Below are positions 55,191 to 64,000 of a stretch of DNA of 64,000 bases, piece after piece. A program made the translations under genes and the position numbers. The stretch comes from Nereocystis luetkeana (lineage: Eukaryota; Sar; Phaeophyceae; Laminariales; Laminariaceae): NCBI GenBank assembly GCA_031213475.1, contig JARUPZ010000026.1, positions 2,644,095 through 2,708,094 on the forward strand. Direction: 5' to 3'. The notes beneath the pieces are model-generated. The model did no database searches. It was given only the letters and a program-made list of their open reading frames with translations, and was not told where the DNA came from. The number at the start of each line of letters is the position of its first letter. Within the stretch, counting starts at the first letter, position 1.

Positions 55191-55775
55191 ATGTTGCAGT
55201 GACGTGCAGCTCAAGGCAGGATCTGGCATGAGGAGGCTCGGGGGTAGCCCACCGGGTCGCAGGGGTTGGATCCAGAAGATAAGCTGCGGATACCCGCCGG
55301 GTAAAATGTCCCCAGGTATTAAAAAAAACAATACAATATGTGGAACACCCACAATTGATGGATTTCGCTATGTGCAGGACTGGTGGGCACAGAGTGGGCA
55401 CAATACTTTGTGCACGTGTGTGCCGCCAATTTCACTTGTGCACGTCGGGCCAGACCAACCCGACCCCGGGCCTAACCCCAACACGACCCCAAACTCGAAA
55501 CCTAACCCTTTGAGGGGCTCGAGGTCTGCAGGGGCAGCCATGCGACTCCGCCGCGTGTTCTGGTGGCGTGCTTCCAAAAAACATCCAGGCGGGGAAAGGC
55601 CGGTACTACGGGGACAAAAGTATGACTTACAAGCAGAAAACAGGGTAAAAACAGAGTAGACTGTTTGAACTTGCATCGATCAAATCAGAGCTATGACTTG
55701 CATTTCGACTTACAAAATGGCCGTGATTGGCCAACAGTGCCGTTACAACTGCTGCTGAGCACAAATACGAAGTAT
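55191..55775 (-). other. upstream region of the secreted-protein exon (unit 2)
   Basis: Homologous to 30384-30940, with a duplicated GAGTGGGCACA near 55390 and C-rich CCTAACCCCAACACGACCC-like sequence near 55475. The frame stays open upstream of the ATG used, but that part is poorly conserved between units. Confidence 0.45.
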
Positions 55776-56249
55776 CGTGTTGCGCATGTGTGTATCCCGA
55801 CTCCCGGCCACACCCACCACAATGACCAAAAACAACCGCCACCAGAAACACAGCGTGAGGTGGCACGTCCGCGGTGTACTCTTGGCTGTTTGCTGTACCT
55901 GTAGTTGCAAGTGTGGGAGCCTACCATGCATCATCGAGGATAGATACGCAAAGCTTGGGGTGCGGGCGCATCCAAGTATGTATTTATGCAACCCGATTCC
56001 CGACCACGCCCCCCACGACGATCAACACCCAACTGTCACCAAACAAACCTGCGTGAGGTGACACATCCGGGATGTACTCCTGGCTATAACGTACCTGCAG
56101 TTGCCAGTGCCGGAGCCTAGATGCATCATCGGGGATGGATACTACTTGTAGGCAGAGCTTGGTGTGCGGACACATGTGTATGCATTTATGAATCCTGGCA
56201 CCCGACCACGCTCACCACGACGATCAGCAACCACCTGCCACCAGACTCT

Positions 56250-56283
<34 letters not shown>

Positions 56284-56480
56284 CGCCCAGCAGCAGGAGA
56301 AGCAGGCAAAATCATGCGCGTGAGGTGATACATCTGGGGTGTACTTTGTGAGTGTTAATAGTTGCACGTATCGGAGCCTACGATGCAGCACCGAGGATAC
56401 GCAGAGCTGGGGGAGCGGGAGCATGCATAGCATGACATACATACATACCCGACTGCCGACGGCACCCACCACAACGACCA
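55776..56480. repeat. ~200-bp minisatellite with (CAG)11, four units (unit 2)
   Basis: Same repeat as 30941-31600 but with four units (starts near 55778, 55985, 56175 and 56430), one more than unit 1. The embedded CAG tract (56250-56282) has 11 triplets. Confidence 0.78.
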
Positions 56481-57750
56481 ACGACCGTCACCAGCAAAAA
56501 ACTACCATACTGCTGATGTGCTCCTCCTCTGCTGTTGTTCTGAGCAGCATCACAATTCTCATTGACAGTCGAGAGGACAGCAGCACGCACGTGCCTGCTG
56601 TTGTCGTCGTTATCTGCATCACCACCAACCACGCACCGTCGTCTCTGCTGTTGTTCGAGTTGTGCGGTTCGTATTAAGGTCGTAATAATTCCATCGACGT
56701 AGTGGACACAAACGCTGCGGCACAGCAGCAGGGCGTCCCCCGCAACCACCCAAAACACCAACGGTAGTAGTAGCAGTATGCTGGTAGCTCCTGCGGCCGT
56801 CTTCTGCCTTCACCCCTCACACACTGTCTATATATTGTTGTGCAAAAGGTGCTCGACCGGCATTGAGGCGTACAAAAATCGACCGAAACGCCTCAAATCC
56901 TATCAACTGGAAAAAAAGTTGTCCCTATCCCGGAGAGGTGAGCCAAACGTCATGAGCTGCCCGTACAGTAGTACATACTGGTATGCCGGTTACGACTAGG
57001 TAATACGACGACGCTGTGTTTCCTTTACACCCTCACGGGGCTCCCCTATACTATATAAATAAAAGGATGGCTTCATCCTTCCTATGCACTATATGTAACG
57101 TCCGCTTATGATTACGCGCACGCCGTATGTGACTATTTTTTTCATATTTTTTTAGCATTTGTTCTGGATGAATTCCGTTTCTTTGTTTTCGCACACTCAC
57201 GAGCATGGTTGAACGGCCGAACAAAAGTTCGGCGGCCCACAAAGGACCATACCGGTATAACGCACTTTTTCCACGGGGCGAAAAAGTGCAAAAAAAGGCC
57301 AGCTTTTGTTTTTTTAATTAGTCGTCCTTGGCGTCACTGGAACTTGATGCCAGATAGTCCCAGGCCTTGAAGAAGGCCGCCTGATCATATTTTACGAACC
57401 TTTCCAACATTGCTGCCTTCTACCGCGACGAAAAACCCATGCGTTCCACATTGAAATCGTTATCGCCTGGTATCTCCTAACTTACGGAGTGTTTAGCTGT
57501 AAAATCCTCAAAAAAATCCCAAAATAGTCACACTTTCGTCCCACTATTTCTCAGTATTGAAGCCGGGTTTTTTTTGCAATGGCCTTTTACAACTATTAAA
57601 ATATACCTTTCCAACAAACCTAACTACAGCATCGTGAGCATCTCTGTTGGGGAGGTATGATCTGCCCCCCATAACGGACTTTACTACTTGAGGGGCAGAG
57701 GAAGTATGCTGTCTCTGCGAGCTTGTGCGCTGGAGACAGGATCAATGGTT
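56481..57750. other. non-coding, homologous to 31450-31930 joined to 36161-36880
   Basis: The sequence passes from TACAGTAGTACATAC directly to TGGTATGCCGGTTACGACTA at about 56980, giving the empty site of the 4.2-kb array in unit 1. No coding frame is conserved. Confidence 0.6.
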
Positions 57751-57888
57751 ATGGACGCGTATTTATACTATTAATAGCATATATACAAGTGGTGAGGACT
57801 ATGCCCTGGTGGTGGATAGGGAGCCTTGTATACGACGGTGGAAGGTCTCGGAGATGGTGCCGAGGCGGCGACGTCATTGTTAGAGAGC
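57751..57888. other. 138-bp block identical to 36881-37018
   Basis: Second copy of the conserved block; flanks diverge on both sides. Function unknown. Confidence 0.5.
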
Positions 57889-58487
57889 CGCTACCACTGT
57901 CAGCTACTGCTGTGTTCAACAGTAGTCGCTAAACCTCCCTTGGTGGCAGCATAACTATGAGAGCAGTAGCACTCGTCCTACTAAAGGTGGGAGCAAAACC
58001 GTAAGCACCCCTGCCGGGTGAAGCGGGAAAAAGGCGGACGCCCAGCAGCAGCGGAATGCCGCAAGGAGGAAGCCTATCCTTGGGCACCCCCCTCTTGTGA
58101 TCGGTTGGGGGGCATTCGGGCATCATAGCCGCACGTTCTCGGTGCGGGGAAGTTAGTGGTGGAGACGAACAATGCGGTTGAGGAAGTGTCGTTTTGACGC
58201 AGTGGCTACTTCTGCTGTACAGCACCAGTAGTAGCTAAAGTCCTACGGCAGAGCATAACCGTAGGCAGCAGTAGCGGCGTATGCCCATGGTGGAAGCATA
58301 CTCGCGTCTTCCGCGGGAAGGGCAAACGTACAGCAGCAGCTAAACGTACTGCGCTACGGGAGGGTTAGTGGCGGATATGAAGGATGCGTTGACGGTGTAG
58401 TTCTAGGAGAGCAGCTCCTGCTTTACAGCAGACACTAAAATCCATACGGTGGAAGTACAGCTGTAGGCACCCACGACTTGTTGCGAG
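57889..58487. other. non-coding, homologous to 37019-37700
   Basis: Same TACAGCAG-TAGCTAAA repeats as unit 1, with one ~150-bp stretch shorter. No gene recognised. Confidence 0.5.
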
Positions 58488-59017
58488 TTAGGGGATCCCC
58501 CTAGTTGAGGGATCCCTTTTGCCTTAGGGGATCCCTACTAACCTTAGGGGATCCCCTCATATCTTAGGGGGTCCCATCTGGCCTTAGGGGATCCCCTCCT
58601 ATCTTGGGTGATCCTTAACAGGCTTAGGGGATACCCTAACACACCATTTGGGTGATATTCCAATTTCACATGATATTGAAAAACCACCGAACACGCTTAG
58701 GGGATCCTCAACAGGCGGGGATCCTCACCAAGTGTTGATTGTGTGTGCACCCAACATGTACGAATCGTATGTGACCTCGCGTCTCTTTCAAGTTTTTCCG
58801 TTCGAGATTATCGTCAGCATTGGGGGATCCCCTAACACAATTTGTGTGATATTCTAATATCACACAAGGATATTGGAAAGGATATTGAAATATCAACCAC
58901 ATGGTGTTAGGGGATCCTGTTTTAAACGATGTTGTTGAAGTGATCTAAACTCAACGCGACAGGGGATATCCCCTAAGCTTTTGGGAGATCCCGCCAGCCA
59001 ATAATAGGAGCCCCTAA
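58488..59017. mobile_element. 530-bp insert made of palindromic TTAGGGGATCCCCTAA-like repeats
   Basis: Starts TTAGGGGATCCCC and ends GGAGCCCCTAA, so TTAGGGG/CCCCTAA ends are inverted. Inside, about 13 copies of GGGGATCC or variants occur at irregular 25-60 bp spacing. A perfect hairpin TTGTGTGATATT-CT-AATATCACACAA lies at 58842-58867. The insert is absent from unit 1 (CACCCACGTCGCGTAATGCG, about 37690). Confidence 0.65.
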
Positions 59018-60150
59018 GCCAACAGGATTTTAAGTCGTGCGGCATTTATTAGCCGTGGGCACCAACGGAGAGGTTGGTTATAGGGGAGGAGCATATGTGG
59101 GGGTATCGCTGAGCGAGGGGAACACGTCTGCCCATTCCGCGAAAAGAGGCATGGTCGATGCTTGACCATGTGCTCCCGTGATGTCTCCAAAGTAAGGCGT
59201 TAAGGGGAAACAATCACGTGGCGTGATCACGCGCACTCTATTGCGGAGGGATGCGCGGTGGGGTTTGCAGGCGTGGGGGGTTTCGTGGACTGACGGCAGC
59301 AGTTCAATATACGACGAGAAAGCGCCTGCATGGCAGCAATACGCTCGGCGTGGTCTAGCGCGGGCCACGACGACAGCGGCAGCAGCAGCAGTGGGGGGGG
59401 TCGTGGAAAGAGCAAATTGGTATGTCGTCGACTGGAAGTTTGAATCCGGTGATTCGCGGAACGAGGGGGAAGACGTCTGACTATTGGTGGGTATTTTACC
59501 GGGGTGAAAGTTTCTCTTGCGATTAGGTACACCTGTCGGTTGAAAGATGTCTTTTTTTACCGTACAAATAACTGGACATTATTAATCATGCTCGACTGGG
59601 TTTGGATTCGTTCCGGGTGAGTCGTATATATAACATGTATGTACCGTCGAAACGTGTTAGGGGCTTCCAAATGATATCGTAGTTATCGTTCTTCGCGGGT
59701 AAGCGATGGATGATATATAGGATACAATCTTCCCCTTTAGGGTGTGGGTAACGTGAAATCCCGGCGGCGTCGCAAGGCAACGTGAAGGCGAATAAGGAGC
59801 TACAAGTAGCAGACATATAGCTGTTCTTGGCTGAAACGTGAGCCATGGGTTAGCGTGTTGTTCGAAGGAAAGAGTAATAGTAGTTCGCAGGAACGGAGGA
59901 CTACTCTTCCTGTTGTAATTACTACTGGTACATTACATGCACGCGGTACCATAGGTTGACTGCTACTTCGTCGTATACTGTTACTGTACACCACTGCCAC
60001 TGCCACCCAGATGCGTTACAGGTAGAAGGAGCATGCACTCAACGAAAACCCACCTGGTACACTCCTACTATTTATACGACGACTAACTACAAAGTACTAC
60101 TACTTATACGACGACCAGCTACAAACTTCACTAATAAGTACTACTGCTAG
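59018..60150. other. non-coding, homologous to 37710-38800
   Basis: Includes GGCACCAACGGAGAGGTTGG and CTGTTCTTGGCTGAAACG, shared with unit 1. It carries no SINE or LINE at the point where unit 1 has them (after CTGCTAGAGCATGACCAATC, about 60145-60165), which gives the empty site. Confidence 0.55.
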
Positions 60151-61165
60151 AGCATGACCAATCCCTTATACAATACAGACAACTTCATAGTAACCATAGG
60201 GGTCAAGAATTTACGTGGTACCATGGGTTGGGGCACCACTACTATACTGTTGCACTACTATACACCACTGCGATGCAGTACAGATAGAAGCACATGGCTA
60301 AATATTGCACTACAGTAGTAGTTACTACTGCGACTACTATTTATATTAGCAAATGTACAGGCTACGTTATTCTATACGGTTGAGGGCATCTACTGCTATT
60401 GGCCAGGTAGAAAAAAGCCTGTAGACGGCAACAACAGCAATAATAGCGGACACCACAACGACTACGACTATTGCTACTACAGGTAGTACTACTGCTATTG
60501 GACAGGCATTGATAACGGCAGCATGCACTCGGTACCATGGGCTACTAGTAATACGAATACTACAGTACAACTACAACTATTGTTTACTATTCAAACTACT
60601 TCAGAATTATATACATACCTGCTTGTCAACAAAAACAGCGTCAATATTACAGAAATGCCAAACAACCAAAAAACACCACTGTTGTGAATAGCGTTTCCGA
60701 GGTTTTCTTATTTCGGGAAAGTTATGAGTGATCAATGTTGAAGATCATGCTGCGCATCGTCTGATGGCAAGAGAAATCTTAATAGTAGGGAGCAGCTTCT
60801 CTGCATTTATTGTTATGCAGGTATACGTACGCTTGGGGCACGATGAAAAAGATATCTGCATCTATTTGTCATGGCAATTTTCTAATGACTGTCAAAAAAG
60901 TACTCACGGCAACACCACAGCCGATTCGAGGCAACAGCAGTAGAACTCTGCAGTAACGTCACTATTAACGTCAATAGGCAGCAACACGTCTACACATGAT
61001 TGAGGGCATCATGAAAGAAATATCTGTACTTGTCCTGAACTGTTTATCTCTACGTTTAAATCAATGGCTGCCAAGAGCAGTATAATCTACTCATGGTTTC
61101 AGCAAGCGGCAAACTCATGGCAACGGCAGCACAGCACTACCTACTGTCAATGTTACTATTACGGG
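60151..61165. other. non-coding end of unit 2
   Basis: Homologous to 42406-43360. A block TTATTTCGGGAAAGTTATGAGTGATCAATG at about 60708-60738 (quoted in part elsewhere) with GATGGCAAGAGAAAT occurs here but not in unit 1, and resembles 8868-8935. Confidence 0.5.
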
Positions 61166-61340
61166 GGACCATAGTTAACAGGACTACTACTACTACTACT
61201 ACTGCTGCTGCTACTATCAATTCTGCTGCAACTACTACTGATATTATTACTACTATTATACTGCTGCCACAACTTCTACTGCTCCTACTGCTACTACTAC
61301 TAATACTGCTATAGTTAATACCGCTACAACTACTCCTCCT
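61166..61340. repeat. ACT/GCT microsatellite at the unit 2/unit 3 junction
   Basis: Starts at a truncated MITE end (ACGGGGGACCATAGTTAACA) and continues with ACT, GCT and ATT triplets to about 61345, where near-identity with 43520 onward begins. In unit 2 the matching junction has the whole MITE and a shorter triplet run. Confidence 0.75.
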
Positions 61341-64000
61341 ACTATTAACACTCCTGCTGCCACAACTTCTAAGGACATCCCGATGCTCATAACTATTATA
61401 TTTCAGAACAAGGCTTGACGGGCCAAAGGTAGGTCTGACGGGGCAAAGGTAGGCCGTCAACCAAAATATTTGACCACGAGACTGTGATAAGTCACGTATG
61501 GCCCACTCGACTATTAGTCCAAGCTACAGCTGACGTTTATATATAAAACCTTTCCGCAAGAAGCGGGCACAGCACATCCGGCCACAGCTGTCAAGGACAC
61601 CCCAACGGTGAGGACTATAATATTTCAGAAGAAGGTTTGACGGGGCCGAACGTAGGCTTGACGGGGCATAGGTAGGTCGTCAAACAAATTATTCGGCAAC
61701 GAGACTGATACAAATCAAGTATCGATCACTCAACTGGTTGAACTCACAGCTGACGTACTTACACCCGGCCAGCCGGCAGCCAGGGCACGCCGCAAGCACG
61801 CTCGAGGTCGCCCTTGACATAGTCGAGGTCGGGGATGAACGATGAGGCAGTTTCGTCCCGTGATGTAAACCTCATATCGCGCTAGCACGAAGAACGTTAA
61901 TAAAAACACGTCTAAGAAACGCTGAGGAGCGCTGAAAGCAAAGGGCCAACAAAATTATACTTAAATCTATATTCGTTCTGGTGTTGCTGCCGCAGTGCAA
62001 GTGCCTGCTGTGCGCGCCGACACCACCGCTACCGCCGCTACCGCATTTCCTGGGGCCGCGCCGCCGACGCGTCACCGCTACTGCGGCTGCGGCTGTGCTC
62101 CTGCGGTTGTCACATAGCAGTACGTCTCCTTCGTGTTCTTGAAAAATGACTTTGATGCTGTGCTTCGCGATATCGACGGATATTTGAGGCGAGCTTCGGC
62201 AGGGGTGGCACGTTAAATTCTTGAGGCCCCTCACTCAACGAGCAATTTGATTCCACCAAAATCGTATCTTGAGAAACCATCAGGTGGCTACACGACGAAT
62301 AATAATCCCATTCGTAGATAAAACAACCTATCGTGTCTAAGTGAGAGGGAGTTGTATAGCCCCTCAGTTCAGGCGCCCGGTCAGTCCTAGCGATAGTTTA
62401 GACTCAGACGTGCTACCTCTATCCTAGCACGCGCCACGTATTTTTGCGATACGACCTTTGCTTTTGTTTTTGTGATTCGGATGAAATTTCGGCAATTCGT
62501 TCGTCGCGAACATATTCGGAATAAAACCGGAATAATACAACAGCAATCACCATAAAAATGGAACGGCAAGTTAAGGGAGACAGAGGTGCGAACAGAGGCA
62601 CAGCTGGACTGTCGAATCTCCACATCTCCACTTCATAGCCGCTCTCGAAACAAGCACCATCATCAGCGGTAGGTGAAGTAGAAGCGGTTGTTCATCGTAT
62701 TCACACGCACACGTAGGTATCCCTTCTATTTGTTTTGAAAGTGTTACTATTCCTGTGAACGGGGAACCACTCGCCCTTCTGTCAGAAGTCCAACCCCAAC
62801 GCCGTACCTCAACATACCTTCGTAGAGGTTTACCAACCCAACATATAGGCACGTCGGACGACATTACTACTACTGTTCCTACGGCTTGAGGCGTAGTTCA
62901 TCTGCATGACAGGCCACCATTTCCGGCAAAGAGAGTGCTCGAGTAGCGTCCAACCGAGCCTGCGCCCCCAATCTATCCCGGAGTGCTGAGTCATTGGCCA
63001 ACGCCTCGAGGGCATCTGCCAGCGCCTTCGGCGTGGGCTCCGCCACCACCATCCCGTTCTCCAGGTGCCGAACCAGCTCCCCCGTGCCTCCAAACCCAAA
63101 CGTCACCAACGGAACTCCCAGGAGCATGGCCTCCGGACCCACCATCCCGAATGTTTCTGGACTGATCGATGGTACAACGATAGCAGTCGCCCGTTGCACC
63201 TCACACGGCACGTCGTCGACCGGGAGGAACCCCTTGAAGTCAACGCTTGCGTTGAGGTCCCGCGCGAGGGCTTCCATGTGGCCTAGAAGGGAGCCTTTTC
63301 CTACGAAGATCCCCTGAGTACGTCTCCCTCGCTTTTTCCCGTCCGCACGCCTTCTCCTCTGCAGAACGGCCATCGCACGAACGAACATTCCCGGCGTTTT
63401 GCAAGGCTCGAGCTGAGCCACCATGATAAACGTAGCCGGTTGGAGATCGTCGTTGCCGCTGTCCTCAGTTTCCACTTGAGAATATGCCAGCGCACCATCG
63501 GTACTGTCTCGTGAGGGGGGCATGCTTAGGGTTGACCCCTCGACAATATTACCACAGGATTCCGCCGCTTTCAGGACCCTTGCTGCGTCCATTACCGGGT
63601 GACAAACTTTGACTGGCAGCCCTCCAGCATTTCTGACCACCGCCGGGTTGTGTGCGACGTAGTGCGACGGCCCGATGAACGACGTGGCTCCCGAGAATAG
63701 CGGTGTCAAGTAACCCCCAGTAATGGCTCCCAGGTTCACCATGCGGGTGTTTAAGCCGGCTATTCGTGCCAGGTGTAGAAGGTAGGCGTCGGTGTCTAGT
63801 CCCCCGTTTGTCATCACCAGTGCGTCGAAGCCCTTGATATGGCGGTAGAGCCCCCCCAGAGCTGGCGCCAAGTCGGGATAGTCTGAGACGACGCCTTCCC
63901 AAGTCGTTGCTTTTGAGAAGACGGGGTAGAGGAACGAACGAAAGGTACCACTTTCCCGTACAGCTGCATCGTGCATCTGCAAGTGATGAATGCAGGGTTG
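61341..64000. repeat. segmental tandem array, unit 3 (cut by window end)
   Basis: Nearly identical to 43520-46179, offset 17821 bp. I noticed about a dozen substitutions in 2.6 kb (for example near 61496, 61607, 61643, 62742 and 63809), far fewer than between units 1 and 2. Confidence 0.88.
62879..63976 (-). CDS. GT4 glycosyltransferase domain, terminal exon (unit 3)
   Basis: 365 codons plus stop. The translated sequence is the same as unit 2 over the whole exon; one silent change (GTTTGTC against GTTAGTC, about 63809) was noticed. Acceptor TCACTTGCAG before ATGCACGATGCA. EX7E motif intact. The middle and first exons would lie beyond the right edge, so whether this copy is complete cannot be judged. 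Confidence 0.8.
   Translation of the reverse strand: MHDAAVRESGTFRSFLYPVFSKATTWEGVVSDYPDLAPALGGLYRHIKGFDALVMTNGGLDTDAYLLHLARIAGLNTRMVNLGAITGGYLTPLFSGATSFIGPSHYVAHNPAVVRNAGGLPVKVCHPVMDAARVLKAAESCGNIVEGSTLSMPPSRDSTDGALAYSQVETEDSGNDDLQPATFIMVAQLEPCKTPGMFVRAMAVLQRRRRADGKKRGRRTQGIFVGKGSLLGHMEALARDLNASVDFKGFLPVDDVPCEVQRATAIVVPSISPETFGMVGPEAMLLGVPLVTFGFGGTGELVRHLENGMVVAEPTPKALADALEALANDSALRDRLGAQARLDATRALSLPEMVACHADELRLKP

Larger units (their letters stand above)
43480..61165. repeat. segmental tandem array, unit 2
   Basis: About 17.7 kb. Its first 2.7 kb (43520-46230) is nearly identical to 61341-64000 at a constant offset of about 17821 bp; its later part is similar, but clearly less so, to unit 1. 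It contains the second glycosyltransferase and secreted-protein genes in the same order and orientation. Confidence 0.85.

Overview
The window looks like nuclear DNA of a complex eukaryote. It is sparse in genes, with large spliced genes, long introns (about 2.5 kb and 0.87 kb), consensus GTGAGT/GTAAGC donors, many simple triplet repeats, tRNA-headed SINEs, small TIR elements and APE-type LINEs. A brown alga or another large-genome stramenopile is my best guess; that is inference from the overall style, and no single feature proves it. All coordinates, splice sites and comparisons were made by eye.

Layout. 1-11.5 kb is non-coding and repeat-rich: a 111-bp MITE family with a long terminal inverted repeat, a 22-24 bp tandem repeat, foldback elements, and several SINE copies, two of them head-to-head. 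One short possible first exon lies at about 6.8 kb. 11.5-19.6 kb is a GC-rich, decayed retroelement on the minus strand, still readable as a reverse transcriptase. 19.6-21.3 kb is mostly non-coding and ends in triplet repeats.

From 21.3 kb to the end the window is a tandem segmental array of at least three units, all transcribed leftwards. Each complete unit carries, in transcription order, (a) a short exon for a secreted protein of unknown function and (b) a three-exon gene for a chimeric protein: signal peptide, cysteine-containing N-terminal region, Ig-like beta domain and a GT-B glycosyltransferase with the GT4 EX7E motif. Unit 1 is about 21.3-43.4 kb, unit 2 about 43.5-61.2 kb, and unit 3 starts near 61.3 kb and runs off the edge. 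Units 1 and 2 are about 87-89% identical in the encoded protein; units 2 and 3 are nearly identical where both are visible.

The units differ by clean insertions that can be read against the empty site in the other unit: an SINE plus a nested 0.74-kb insert beside a splice donor and a 4.2-kb satellite-like array (unit 1); an APE/RT LINE sitting inside an SINE (unit 1); a 792-bp TIR element with 6-bp target duplication, two abutting TIR elements of 1.07 and 1.38 kb, and a 530-bp GGGGATCCCC repeat island (unit 2).

The two full glycosyltransferase copies seem to carry complementary lesions. Unit 1 lacks an ATG at the signal-peptide start and has a 4-bp frameshift in the upstream exon. Unit 2 has lost the splice acceptor of the middle exon and gained an in-frame stop there. 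Whether unit 3 is the intact copy cannot be seen here.
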